Part shown: in pieces, positions 35,074 through 43,730 of the stretch
Numbering within the stretch: the first letter of the stretch is position 1
How the letters are laid out: each line of letters starts with the position of its first letter
From: Acidobacteriota bacterium
Lineage (GTDB): Bacteria; Acidobacteriota; Terriglobia; Terriglobales; Acidobacteriaceae
DNA length: 52,545 nucleotides
Assembly: GCA_003225055.1 (NCBI GenBank)
Contig: QIAU01000158.1
Location: 1-52,545, forward strand
Reading direction: 5' to 3'
The notes under the pieces: model-generated
Told to the model about the DNA's origin: nothing
Databases searched by the model: none
What the model saw: the letters and a program-made list of their open reading frames with translations, nothing else
Program-made: the position numbers and the translations under genes

Positions 35074-35451
35074 ATGGATCTGGCTTCTGCCCGCAGAGAA
35101 GGCCAGGAGGGAGGAGATATTGTGTCCGAAGCGCGTACGGGAAAAAGGTTCCCGTTGGAACTGCCCATCAAAATTCACAAGCAAGATTCAGGCGGAGAAT
35201 CCAGCGGAGTAACGGGAAATTTGAGTGCGGCCGGAGTGTACATTCGTGCCGACGCCTCTCTCGAAGTAGGCACGCCGGTCGAATTCGAGATTGCACTCCC
35301 CCCAGAAATGACCGGAGCAAAGGAAAACGTCGTGATTCAATGCCGGGGCCGGGTGGTTCGCACCGACGAACCGGCATCGGGAGGCAAGCCGTCGGAGGCC
35401 CGAGGCGTGGCCTGCGTGATTGACTCCTATGAATTCGTACGTAATACGTAG
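35074..35451 (+). CDS. PilZ-domain protein paired with a response regulator
   Basis: The 125-residue protein is likely a cyclic-di-GMP-binding adaptor. After about 20 polar residues the PilZ domain begins with RTGKRFPLELPIKIH (RxxxR motif region) and has NLSAAGVYIRAD ([D/N]xSxxG) followed by barrel strands (GTPVEFEIALPPE, VIQCRGRVVRTD). ATG 35074 follows AGGAG by five bases. The next gene, encoding a response regulator, starts 17 bases after its stop, so the two form an operon that would link cyclic-di-GMP to transcription. Confidence 0.88.
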   Translation: MDLASARREGQEGGDIVSEARTGKRFPLELPIKIHKQDSGGESSGVTGNLSAAGVYIRADASLEVGTPVEFEIALPPEMTGAKENVVIQCRGRVVRTDEPASGGKPSEARGVACVIDSYEFVRNT

Positions 35452-35468
35452 ACGGGAGTGCTCACATC

Positions 35469-36140
35469 ATGCTTAAACTGATTTTGGCCGATAATCAGGC
35501 AATATTTCGCGCGGGAATTGCCAAAGTGCTGGCGGTAGAAGACGAAATGCGCATCGTGGCGCAGGCCCAGACTCCCGAGCAGATGATGATGGCGCTGGAT
35601 AAATTCCGTGCCGCCGTCCTCATCGTGGCGGGGGGATTTCATTCGGACTTCAATTCCATCGTTCAAGCCGGCACCAAGGCGAAGACGCGAATCGTGGTCC
35701 TGGCCGACACCGGCGAAAGCGCTCAACGCTATATGAACAGCGGAGCGCATGGCGTCGTGTATCGCAACGTGACCAGCTCTTCCCTGGTGGACTGCGTCCG
35801 CAAAGTGGCTCGCGGCGATACCTGGGTACAGGACATCGCTGTCCCCAGCGAGTTGACCGAAAACGATATGGTTGGCTTGCGCGTGCGGGACCGCTTGACT
35901 GCCAAGGAACTGCGGATCGTCGCGCTCATTGTGCAGGGCTACAAGAACAAGGAAATCGCGTCGCAGCTTGGGACTACCGAGCAGGTGATCAAGAATTACC
36001 TGCGCAACGTCTATGACAAGATCGGCGTCTCCGACCGTCTCGAGCTGGCGTTATTTACCATCCACCACCGCATCCTCAACGAAGCGGCCGCGGCGACCAC
36101 CATGACACAGCCCACCGCCGGTGCTGGGGCACCGTCGTAA
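35469..36140 (+). CDS. NarL/LuxR-type response regulator with degenerate receiver
   Basis: The 223-residue protein has a receiver-like N-terminal domain (LKLILADNQAIFRAGIAKVL) and a LuxR-type HTH at about 146-200 (LTAKELRIVALIVQGYKNKE, IASQLGTTEQVIKNYLRNVY). At the end of strand beta3 the phospho-acceptor Asp is replaced by Ala54 (AAVLIVAGG); only one of the paired acidic residues (Asp8) remains, and the conserved Lys near residue 99 is replaced. It is therefore unlikely to be controlled by ordinary Asp phosphorylation. DNA binding looks intact. A strong terminator follows (36159-36185). Confidence 0.9.
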   Translation: MLKLILADNQAIFRAGIAKVLAVEDEMRIVAQAQTPEQMMMALDKFRAAVLIVAGGFHSDFNSIVQAGTKAKTRIVVLADTGESAQRYMNSGAHGVVYRNVTSSSLVDCVRKVARGDTWVQDIAVPSELTENDMVGLRVRDRLTAKELRIVALIVQGYKNKEIASQLGTTEQVIKNYLRNVYDKIGVSDRLELALFTIHHRILNEAAAATTMTQPTAGAGAPS

Positions 36141-36158
36141 TTATCTGTGGTTTTTAGC

Positions 36159-36185
36159 AAGGCCGCCGGGGGCGGCCTTTTTGTT
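36159..36185 (+). terminator. Rho-independent terminator
   Basis: A GC-rich stem, AAGGCCGCC/GGCGGCCTT with a three-base loop, is followed by a T-run. It ends the PilZ-regulator operon and lies between convergent genes, so it may also serve the minus-strand gene at 36209. Confidence 0.9.
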
Positions 36186-36208
36186 TGCCAACTCGTCCCA
36201 GGCGCGGC

Positions 36209-36820
36209 TTACTGCGGCGGCTGTTGCGCATTGCTTTGGCTGCCCGGAGTTTGAGGCTGCTGCCTGGCCTTCTCTTGCATGTCCACGAGCTTTTTTCGCT
36301 GTTCGGGCGTTAGGATAGCCTCGATTTTCGGAAAGTGGTCTCTCTTGATCTGCGCGACCTTCGCTTGCTTTTGCTCCATAGTGAGCGAGTTGTCGTTACG
36401 CACAGCGTCAATCTGAACCATCTCTTCCTGGATAATGGGCTGTAGTTTTGCTTTCTGGTCGTTCGTCAACTGCAGCTCATCCTCGGTGGGTGATCCCTGT
36501 CCCGCAGCCTGGCCTTGTCCGCGGCTTGTCGCGGATCCCGGTTGGCTCTGCGGCGGCTGCGTTTGTGAGCCGGCTTCGCCCGCCGATGGCGTCTGGGACT
36601 GAAAACCCGTTTGCCCCTCAGGCGCCGTCTGCGACTGCGAACCCGCGGGCGCTTGCGGCGATGCCTGCGGCTGTGTTCCCGGCTGGGTGGAGGGTGCGGT
36701 CTGTGATGGCGCAGTCGCTCGCCCTTGCGTCGGCGATTGGGACCTTGAGGTCTGAGCCGCCGCCGTCAGGGTGACTGCTAGCGCCAATATGAGTCCTGCG
36801 ATCGTGTAGTGAGTTCGCAT
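36209..36820 (-). CDS. Secreted Spy-like protein with Gln/Pro/Ser-rich linker
   Basis: This 203-residue protein starts at ATG 36820, with AAGGAG upstream, and carries a signal peptide (MRTHYTIAGLILALAVTLTA, then AAQ). About 85 residues of low-complexity Q/P/S/T/G sequence follow. A helical domain then contains LTNDQKAKLQPIIQEE, SLTMEQKQAKVAQIKRDHFP and ILTPEQRKKLVDMQEKARQQ, the LTxxQ pattern of Spy/CpxP-type periplasmic proteins. It may act as an envelope chaperone or metal sensor; that is inference. The C-terminus is again Gln-rich. Confidence 0.82.
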   Translation of the reverse strand: MRTHYTIAGLILALAVTLTAAAQTSRSQSPTQGRATAPSQTAPSTQPGTQPQASPQAPAGSQSQTAPEGQTGFQSQTPSAGEAGSQTQPPQSQPGSATSRGQGQAAGQGSPTEDELQLTNDQKAKLQPIIQEEMVQIDAVRNDNSLTMEQKQAKVAQIKRDHFPKIEAILTPEQRKKLVDMQEKARQQPQTPGSQSNAQQPPQ

Positions 36821-37096
36821 ATTGCTCCTTCTGACGAAATGGGGATTCATATCCCGGAAGTGCCGCAAGGGCCAGGTCGGCGCCGGGTCATCCTGAGATG
36901 AACTCCCTGCGAGCCCGGTTGTTCAGGAAAGTCGGAAGCACCCGGTCGGAGCGATGCCCCGTTTGTTTTCAGGGCGTCAGGGCTAGCGCACGCGTAAAAA
37001 GGCTGGAGGCAGTCGTCTCCGGCTCATCGAACATAAATCGGGATCGTGTCAGGGCACGCGTTGAGCCGCCGAGAACCACTTCTACGAGAACCACTT
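36821..37096. other. Intergenic stretch, no gene seen
   Basis: No credible coding frame. Near 37072-37098 an 11-base unit, GAACCACTTCT, occurs twice with a 5-base gap, directly at the end of the dehydrogenase gene, and is followed by a short AGAAGATCTTCT palindrome. Confidence 0.4.
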
Positions 37097-38692
37097 CTAG
37101 AAGATCTTCTCGCCCACCGACTTGCCCTGCGTGAACAGGTAAAGATAATCTGGCCCGCCGGCCTTGGAATCCGTACCCGACATATTGAACCCGCCAAACG
37201 GATGCGCACCCACGATGGCGCCCGTACACTTTCGATTGATGTACAGGTTGCCGACGTGGAACTCACGCATGGCACGCTCGATCTTGTCGCGTGATTTGGT
37301 ATACACGGCACCGGTCAACCCGAACTCAGTATCATTGGCGATCTCCAGCGCCTGGTCGTAGTTCCTCGACTTGATCACCACCAGGACCGGTCCAAAGATT
37401 TCTTCCTGCTCGAGCTTTGATTTTGGTGCAATGTCAGCAATCACAGTCGGCTCGATGAAGTATCCTTCTCCGGCGCTTTTCGCAGCCTTGCCACCGGTGA
37501 GCAGACGGCCAGCTTTCTTGCCGGTCTCGATGTATTCAAGAATCGACTTCATCGAACCTTCGTTGATCACGGCACCCATATTGGTGTTTTCGGCGGGATC
37601 GCCCACAGTGATTCTTTCGACCCGCGCTTTGAGTTTTTCCAGGAACTTGTCATAGATGCGCTCATCGATGATGGCGCGGGAGCAAGCCGAGCACTTTTGT
37701 CCCTGGAAGCCGAACGCAGAAACCGCAACACCTTCGACCGCGGAATCAAGATCAGCGTCCGCATCTACCACGATGGCATCCTTGCCGCCCATCTCCAGGA
37801 TAGTGCGCTTGATCCAGATTTGGCCCGGAGCCTGATCGGCAGCAACTTTATTGATGCGCAGGCCGACTTCGCGCGAACCAGTGAAAGCGATGTAGCGCGT
37901 CTGGGGATGCGCCACGACAGCATCGCCAAAACTGGCGCCCGCGCCGGGACAGAAGTTCACCACGCCCTCCGGCATCCCCGCCTCTTCCAGCAATTCGACG
38001 AATCTTGCGGCGATCGTGGGCGAGTCGCTCGAAGGCTTCAGAATCACCGTGTTTCCCGCGACAATCGAAGCCAACGTCATGCCGGCCATGATCGCAGCCG
38101 GAAAGTTCCAAGGAGGAATTACCGCGCCTACGCCCAGCGGAATGTAGAAGACGTAGTCGCGCTCTCCCGGCAGTTGTACTGGCGGCTCTACCTTGGACAG
38201 GCGCAGCGCCTCGCGGCTGTAGAATTCGCAGAAGTCAATCGTCTCAGCAATATCCGCATCAGCTTCGCCCCAATTCTTGCTGACCTCAAAAACCAGCCAG
38301 GCGCAGAATTCGAACTTGCGTTCGCGCAGCAAGTCGCCGGTACGGAACAACAGCGCGGCGCGCTCTTCGACCGGAGTGCGGCTCCAGGTTTCGAACGCCT
38401 TCAATGCCGCATTCATCGCGGGCTCAACCTGGTCCTTGCCCGCCTTCTGGTGCAGACCAACCAGTTGCGAAGGCTTCGCCGGATTGATGGACTTGAGCTT
38501 GTCCTGGGTCTTGACGTGCTTCCCGCCAATAATCAGGTCGTACTCACGGCCAAGCTGGGCACGAACTTTTTCTATCGCCGCCCGCATTTTCCGGGCATTC
38601 TCTTCCTGGCTGAAGTCCGTGAATGGCTCATTGACGAAAGGTGCTTTGTGCAGACGAGTTTCGGGACGGGCAGGAGCTTGCAGGGTCGCCAT
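37097..38692 (-). CDS. rocA: 1-pyrroline-5-carboxylate (L-glutamate gamma-semialdehyde) dehydrogenase
   Basis: The 531-residue aldehyde dehydrogenase oxidises glutamate semialdehyde to glutamate with NAD+, the last step of proline and arginine breakdown. It matches the RocA/PruA branch: long N-terminal segment (RPETRLHKAPFVNEPFTDF), VLRERKFEFCAWLVFEV-type sequence, YVFYIPLGVGAVIPPWNFP, FTGSREVGLRINKVAA, catalytic Glu in ILEMGGKDAIVVD and catalytic Cys in GFQGQKCSACSR. No proline dehydrogenase gene is adjacent. The ATG at 38692 has a GAGGT box upstream. Confidence 0.94.
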   Translation of the reverse strand: MATLQAPARPETRLHKAPFVNEPFTDFSQEENARKMRAAIEKVRAQLGREYDLIIGGKHVKTQDKLKSINPAKPSQLVGLHQKAGKDQVEPAMNAALKAFETWSRTPVEERAALLFRTGDLLRERKFEFCAWLVFEVSKNWGEADADIAETIDFCEFYSREALRLSKVEPPVQLPGERDYVFYIPLGVGAVIPPWNFPAAIMAGMTLASIVAGNTVILKPSSDSPTIAARFVELLEEAGMPEGVVNFCPGAGASFGDAVVAHPQTRYIAFTGSREVGLRINKVAADQAPGQIWIKRTILEMGGKDAIVVDADADLDSAVEGVAVSAFGFQGQKCSACSRAIIDERIYDKFLEKLKARVERITVGDPAENTNMGAVINEGSMKSILEYIETGKKAGRLLTGGKAAKSAGEGYFIEPTVIADIAPKSKLEQEEIFGPVLVVIKSRNYDQALEIANDTEFGLTGAVYTKSRDKIERAMREFHVGNLYINRKCTGAIVGAHPFGGFNMSGTDSKAGGPDYLYLFTQGKSVGEKIF

Positions 38693-38909
38693 AAGTCTAC
38701 CTCGGAGAGATCTCTAGTCGGATGTACAACGACGCTAAAACACTTCATTCTACCACCCAGAAGCAGCCGACTTTTGTGACCGATTGTCCGATCCTGCCGC
38801 TGCTTAGTCACACCTTTGTGCCATTCTCGAATTCGCTTCGCCAGCACACAATCAGCTCTCCACCCTCCCCAGCCATTTGTTTTGACTTCTTGCGAGCACA
38901 GGAGCGTGC
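38693..38909. other. Upstream region of rocA and of the short terminator-ended unit
   Basis: No gene is seen. This region should hold divergent promoters, for rocA on the minus strand and a short plus-strand transcript ending at 39056. No clear -35/-10 pair was identified. Confidence 0.35.
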
Positions 38910-39002
38910 GTGAACAAAGCAGTTCTGGAAGCCGGAATCTCCCTGTTCCCCGAGGGCCTGGTCGGACCTGTGGGCCTGGCTCTTCACAAATTCTCGACTT
39001 AG
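38910..39002 (+). other. Short terminator-ended unit: 30-codon small protein or small RNA
   Basis: GTG 38910 lies five bases after a perfect AGGAG (38900-38904) and opens a 30-codon frame (VNKAVLEAGISLFPEGLVGP then VGLALHKFST) ending TAG at 39002. A strong terminator follows 27 bases later, and amtB starts independently 115 bp downstream, so something short is transcribed here. A structured RNA of about 180 nt ending at that terminator, such as a 6S-like RNA, is the alternative; GTGAA/TTCAC and GAGCAC/GTGCGC segments could pair. I cannot decide between them by eye. Confidence 0.4.
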
Positions 39003-39028
39003 TTTCAAACGGCCGAAGGTGCGCGAAC

Positions 39029-39057
39029 AACCCCGCTCATTCAGGGCGGGGTTTTTG
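39029..39057 (+). terminator. Rho-independent terminator upstream of amtB
   Basis: AACCCCGC (39029-39036) pairs with GCGGGGTT (39046-39053), followed by a run of T. It ends a short plus-strand transcript, since amtB begins only at 39172. Confidence 0.88.
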
Positions 39058-39171
39058 ATAGGTCTGTTTCTCAATAACAATTCCTAATGGGATTCATAAA
39101 TAGTTTCGATTTCCCCCGCCCGGTCTGCCCTCGATAAAGTAGCTTGCCTGCCGCCGAGCCGGGCAATTCTG

Positions 39172-40593
39172 ATGGCAAGGTTCTTGTCCAAAATTCTGCT
39201 CACGTCGTGCCTTGTCTGTCTGGCGGCCAATTGGATTGCCGCGCAGACAGGAAGCCCGGCCCCCGCGACCGCCGACGCGCGAATTGCAAAGCTTGAGCAG
39301 CAGGTGGCCGAGGCCAAAGGCTCTGCCGACAATGCCTGGATGCTAGTCAGCTCAGCTCTGGTGCTCATGATGACTGGCCCCGGTCTAGCGCTCTTTTATG
39401 GCGGCTTAGTACGCAAGAAGAACGTGCTGGCCACCATGATGCAAAGCTTCGCGATGATGGCCATCGTGACCGTCCTCTGGGGACTCCTTGAGTACAGCCT
39501 GGCGTTTGGCTCAGGCAATCGTTTCATTGGCGGGTTTCACCATCTCTTTCTTCGCGGTGTCGGACCTCAGCCGGATGCGGACTATGCCGCTACGATTCCG
39601 CAGCAGACCTTCATGGTCTATCAGTTGATGTTTGCCATCATTACTCCCGCTCTGATCAGCGGAGCGTTTGCGGAACGCATGAAATTCAGCGCTATGGCAT
39701 TATTCATGGTGCTCTGGTCCGTCCTGGTGTATGCACCCATGGCCCACATGGTTTGGGGAAAAGGGGGCCTGCTGAATGCAGCGCTGGGCGGCCGGTTCCC
39801 GACCCTCGATTTTGCCGGCGGCACGGTCGTTCACATCACCTCGGGTGTCTCGGCGCTGGTCTGCGCCTTGTATCTTGGCAAGCGGTTGGGCTATCCCCAT
39901 GAGCCCATGCCGCCGCATAGCGTCGTCCTAAGCTTTATCGGCGCCTGCCTGCTATGGGTTGGATGGTTTGGCTTTAACGCTGGCAGCGCGTTGGCGGCAG
40001 GGACCCTCGCGACCAGCGCCTTTGTAGCTACCCATTTTGGCGCCGCCGCGGCCGCCCTGGGTTGGAGTGCGGCGGAGTGGATTCGCAACGGCAAGCCCAG
40101 CGCGCTGGGAGCGATCTCGGGGGCCGTGGCAGGACTGGTGGCCATCACCCCGGCAGCGGGATTTGTTGGTCCAATGTCCGCCTTGGTGATCGGCGTAGTT
40201 GCCGGCGTCTCCTGCTACCTGATGGTGGCCAAAGGGAAAGCTCGCTTCGGTTATGACGATTCGCTCGATGCCTTCGGCGTTCACGGGGCCGGCGGTACGA
40301 TCGGTGCTCTGCTGACCGGAGTGTTTGCTCTGAGTGGCATCAATCCCATATTCAAGGACTCCCAGGGCAACCCGCTGCCCTCCGGATTAATTGACGGGAA
40401 TGGCTACCAGCTCGTGAATCAACTCGTCGGCATCCTCGTCGCGTGGATCCTGGCGATTGTGGGGACTTTGCTTATTTTGAAAGTGGTCGATCTCGTAATT
40501 GGACTTCGCGTGCCCGACGACCACGAGATTCAGGGATTGGACCTATCGCAACACGGAGAAGAAGGTTATTACTGGGAGGCCTCAGCCTCTTGA
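39172..40593 (+). CDS. amtB: Ammonium transporter
   Basis: This 473-residue inner-membrane channel takes up ammonium/ammonia. It starts with a signal peptide (MARFLSKILLTSCLVCLAAN) and a short helical segment (RIAKLEQQVAEAKGSADNAW) before the eleven transmembrane helices. Family motifs include ALFYGGLVRKKNVL, the pore twin histidines in GGTVVHITSG and DAFGVHGAGG, and FGFNAGSALAAG. The C-terminal tail (DDHEIQGLDLSQHGEEGYYW) contains the conserved DxxxHGE-type end that binds PII. The following genes glnK and glnD complete a nitrogen-control cluster. Confidence 0.96.
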   Translation: MARFLSKILLTSCLVCLAANWIAAQTGSPAPATADARIAKLEQQVAEAKGSADNAWMLVSSALVLMMTGPGLALFYGGLVRKKNVLATMMQSFAMMAIVTVLWGLLEYSLAFGSGNRFIGGFHHLFLRGVGPQPDADYAATIPQQTFMVYQLMFAIITPALISGAFAERMKFSAMALFMVLWSVLVYAPMAHMVWGKGGLLNAALGGRFPTLDFAGGTVVHITSGVSALVCALYLGKRLGYPHEPMPPHSVVLSFIGACLLWVGWFGFNAGSALAAGTLATSAFVATHFGAAAAALGWSAAEWIRNGKPSALGAISGAVAGLVAITPAAGFVGPMSALVIGVVAGVSCYLMVAKGKARFGYDDSLDAFGVHGAGGTIGALLTGVFALSGINPIFKDSQGNPLPSGLIDGNGYQLVNQLVGILVAWILAIVGTLLILKVVDLVIGLRVPDDHEIQGLDLSQHGEEGYYWEASAS

Positions 40594-40615
40594 AAACATT
40601 TTCAAGGTTCCAGTT

Positions 40616-40680
40616 TCTAGTTTCGAGGAGGTACGGAAGCACAACCGCTCACGCCCGAAACCTGAAATTCGAAAACTAGA
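40616..40680. repeat. Inverted repeat between amtB and glnK
   Basis: TCTAGTTTCGA near 40616 and TCGAAAACTAGA near 40669 are near-complementary arms separated by about 40 bp. It could be an attenuating hairpin or a mobile intergenic repeat reducing read-through into glnK. Confidence 0.45.
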
Positions 40681-40694
40681 CACTGTCTGGGCAT

Positions 40695-41033
40695 ATGACA
40701 AAAATCGAAGCGGTAATTCAAACCTCGCGATTAGACGCGGTTAAGGCTGCTCTCCACGATGTTGGTGTCGAGGGGATGACCGTAATCGAAGTCCGCGGAC
40801 ATGGCCGCCAGAAGGGCCACACCGAGTTTTATCGCGGCCGCGAATATACCGTTGACCTGTTGCCCAAAATCAAGCTTGAAATGGTCTTGGCTGATGCGCT
40901 AGTCGAGAAGGCGGTGCACGCTATCACCGAGGCGGCACGCACGGGAAAGATCGGGGACGGGAAGATTTTCTTGTCTCGCGTCGATGATGCGATTCGCATA
41001 CGCAACGACGAGCGGGGCGATGCGGCGTTGTAG
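40695..41033 (+). CDS. glnK: PII nitrogen regulatory protein
   Basis: This 112-residue cytoplasmic signal protein is a trimer that binds ATP, ADP and 2-oxoglutarate. The T-loop contains Tyr51 in YRGREYTVDLLPK, the uridylylation site, and the B-loop region is TGKIGDGKIF. Neighbouring amtB is the usual target, plugged by unmodified PII under nitrogen plenty, and glnD downstream encodes the enzyme that uridylylates Tyr51. GlnB is an alternative name, but linkage to amtB favours GlnK. Spacing to amtB is 101 bp. Confidence 0.96.
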   Translation: MTKIEAVIQTSRLDAVKAALHDVGVEGMTVIEVRGHGRQKGHTEFYRGREYTVDLLPKIKLEMVLADALVEKAVHAITEAARTGKIGDGKIFLSRVDDAIRIRNDERGDAAL

Positions 41034-41122
41034 AACCATGCGGCGCGGGAACACGGATCAGCATCTTAGCTACGCACCTCTCGTCGGATGGATAAGCTGA
41101 GCAGTGCAACCGGAATTTTAGT

Positions 41123-43717
41123 ATGGCGGCCCCTTCGATCACCAGTGAATTGCGCGAGTTGCAAGCGGGCGCATTGGCCCGCATCCGGCAGGGTTTCGGC
41201 AGCGTCATTCACGGCCGCTCCGCCGTAAGACAGCGCACCGAGCTCGTCGACACCATCGCGCTGCGGCTATGGAAAGAGTTCATTTCTTCCGATCTTAACG
41301 GTCCTGCAAAACTGGCCCTGGTCGCCATCGGCGGATACGGACGGGGAATACTCTTTCCGCATTCCGATATCGACATCCTGTTTCTGTATGACGGGAACGG
41401 AACCGAGAAGAAACTCAAGGACGAGGTGCGCCGTTTCTCGCAGGAGATGTGGGACCTCAAGCTCCGCCTGAGCCCGCAGCAGCGCACTGTCTCGGAGTGC
41501 GATCAGCTCGATCCTGATAACCTCGAATTCACCATTTCCCTGCTCGACTGTCGCTATCTAGCGGGTGATCGCGAGTTGTTCACGCATCTGCACGAATCCA
41601 CGGTGCCGCGGCTGGTCATGCGCGAATCCCAACTCATCGTGCAGCGGCTTGCCCAGGTTACACAGACTCGCCATGCCAAGTACGGCAACACGATTTTCCA
41701 CCTCGAGCCGAATATCAAAGACGGTCCTGGCGGATTGCGGGACTACAACGTGGTGCACTGGCTGTCGCTGGTATCCGCGCTTGAAAGAAACCGCTATTGG
41801 CCAAACCAGGAATCGCTGATTTCGCTCTCAGTGCGGGCGCAATTTGATTCCGCGCTGGATTACCTCCTGTCAGTGCGCTGCTTCCTGCATTTTCGCCATG
41901 GCCGTGATGACAACACGCTTTCCTGGGAAGCGCAGGTTGAAGCTGCCGGCCGCGCCATTGGCATGGAGAATGCCGAGGCAAGAAGTCCTGAAGAGTGGAT
42001 GCGAATCTACTTCCGCCATGCCAAATCGATCCACAAGGTCGCGACTCAGTTGCTGGAAGAGATTCCCGCCGCCCGCTCCTCGCTCTACCGGGAGTTCCAG
42101 AACTGGCGCTCGCGCCTATCCAATTCGAATTTTTCCGTGGTGAATGGTTTTATCCTGCTGCAGCAACCGGGAGGCGTAAAGGATCCTGACCTCCTGCTGA
42201 GTATGTTTTGCTTTATGGCCCAGCACGGATTAAAGCTCAGTACGGCGACCGAACAAAGAATCGAACAGGTGAATACTGTGATCGCTTCTCACATCCCCAG
42301 GGGAAGCGACATCTGGAAGCACCTCCGCGAACTGCTCGCTGCCCCTTATGCTGCCGACGCTCTGCGGGCCATGCATCATCTGCAACTCTTGACGCTTTTC
42401 CTGCCGGAGCTGCGTCCTATCGATTCATTAGTGATTCGCGATTACTACCACCGTTTCACGGTCGACGAGCACTCCTTTCTGGCGATCGAGAGCCTGCATC
42501 GCTTGCGAAAGCCTCAGTCCGACTGGGAGCGGCGCTTCGGAGAACTCCTGGGCGAGCTTGAGCAACCGGAACTGCTGTTCATGGCGTTACTGCTGCACGA
42601 CGTCGGCAAAGGACTGCCGGGTACGGATCACGTGCAGGCCAGCCTCGATGTCGCCTGGAAGTGTCTGGCCCGCCTGCAACTCGCGCCTCCCGATCGAGAG
42701 ACGGTCTACTTCCTGATCGCCAATCACCTGGAAGTGTCCGCGGCGCTGCGCAAAGACATTTTTGACCCGAACACAATCCGCGCCTTCGCAGAGAAAATGG
42801 GCACGCCGGAACGCTTGAAAATGCTCTGCCTGCTCACCTACGCCGATATCAAGTCGGTCAATCCCGAGGCTTTGACGCCTTGGAAGGCCGAAAACATCTG
42901 GCAGCTCTACATCGCAGCCACCAATCAACTGAATCGCAGTGTCGACCAGGAAAGAGTTCACTCCGATGTAGAGGATGAAAATCTGGCTCGCGTCCGCGCC
43001 CTCGCGCCCACTCTGGGGAAAAAGCTCAAGGGTTTTCTGGAAGGATTACCTCAACGCTACCTGAAGACTTACCCGGCAGAGGCCATTCTCAGCCACGTCG
43101 AGATGGCTAACGCGCTTGGCGCGGACCCGGCGCAACTCGATCTCAAGCGAGGCCGCCACTGGTTTGAGCTGACCCTGGTCACGGCCGACAGGCCTGCCCT
43201 CTTTGCCAAGGTTGCGGGCGTGCTTTCCGCCTGGGGCATGAACATCGTGAAAGCGAACGCAGTCTCCAATAGCGCCGGGGTCATCATAGACACGTTCTAC
43301 TTCACCGATCGCTTCCGCACTCTGGAATTAAATCTTCCCGAGTGGGAGCGCTTCAAGCGCAGCGTCAGCGATGTCCTGTGCGGAGAGGTTGACCTGGATC
43401 GACTGATGCGCGACCGGCTGCGTGCAGATAAAAACGGCATTGCCAAAGTGAAGGTCGCAACGCAGATCGAATTCGACGACAAGTCTTCGACCCACAGCAC
43501 CCTGGTTCAGGTGATTGCCCAGGACCGTCCAGGCCTCCTGCACCGGATCAGCTCCACTTTGTCCTACCAGAAATGCAATATCGAGATCGCTCTTATCGAC
43601 ACCGAAGGCCAGACCGCCATTGACGTCTTCTACCTGACGTCCGGGGGTGCAAAGCTGACTGCTGCGCACCAGGAAAGGCTTCGGAAAGCCTTGTCGGAGA
43701 CACTTGTCGAGCAATAG
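41123..43717 (+). CDS. glnD: PII uridylyltransferase/uridylyl-removing enzyme
   Basis: The 864-residue sensor adds UMP to PII when glutamine is low and removes it when glutamine is high. Domains in order: nucleotidyltransferase (GGYGRG at 70-75 then SDIDIL at 81-86, holding the catalytic acidic pair), central helical region, HD phosphohydrolase (His492-Asp493 in LLLHDVGKG), and two C-terminal ACT domains that sense glutamine (VTADRPALFAKVAGVL and IAQDRPGLLHRISSTL). The length matches the family (E. coli 890). It lies 89 bp after glnK and its substrate PII keeps Tyr51, so the module appears functional. Confidence 0.96.
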   Translation: MAAPSITSELRELQAGALARIRQGFGSVIHGRSAVRQRTELVDTIALRLWKEFISSDLNGPAKLALVAIGGYGRGILFPHSDIDILFLYDGNGTEKKLKDEVRRFSQEMWDLKLRLSPQQRTVSECDQLDPDNLEFTISLLDCRYLAGDRELFTHLHESTVPRLVMRESQLIVQRLAQVTQTRHAKYGNTIFHLEPNIKDGPGGLRDYNVVHWLSLVSALERNRYWPNQESLISLSVRAQFDSALDYLLSVRCFLHFRHGRDDNTLSWEAQVEAAGRAIGMENAEARSPEEWMRIYFRHAKSIHKVATQLLEEIPAARSSLYREFQNWRSRLSNSNFSVVNGFILLQQPGGVKDPDLLLSMFCFMAQHGLKLSTATEQRIEQVNTVIASHIPRGSDIWKHLRELLAAPYAADALRAMHHLQLLTLFLPELRPIDSLVIRDYYHRFTVDEHSFLAIESLHRLRKPQSDWERRFGELLGELEQPELLFMALLLHDVGKGLPGTDHVQASLDVAWKCLARLQLAPPDRETVYFLIANHLEVSAALRKDIFDPNTIRAFAEKMGTPERLKMLCLLTYADIKSVNPEALTPWKAENIWQLYIAATNQLNRSVDQERVHSDVEDENLARVRALAPTLGKKLKGFLEGLPQRYLKTYPAEAILSHVEMANALGADPAQLDLKRGRHWFELTLVTADRPALFAKVAGVLSAWGMNIVKANAVSNSAGVIIDTFYFTDRFRTLELNLPEWERFKRSVSDVLCGEVDLDRLMRDRLRADKNGIAKVKVATQIEFDDKSSTHSTLVQVIAQDRPGLLHRISSTLSYQKCNIEIALIDTEGQTAIDVFYLTSGGAKLTAAHQERLRKALSETLVEQ

Positions 43718-43730
43718 GATTCCCGCTTCG

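Noticed and set aside
37072-37098. Short GAACCACTTCT repeat considered as CRISPR-like
   Set aside because: Only two 11-base units with a 5-base gap; no spacer-sized intervals or further copies, and no cas genes in the window.
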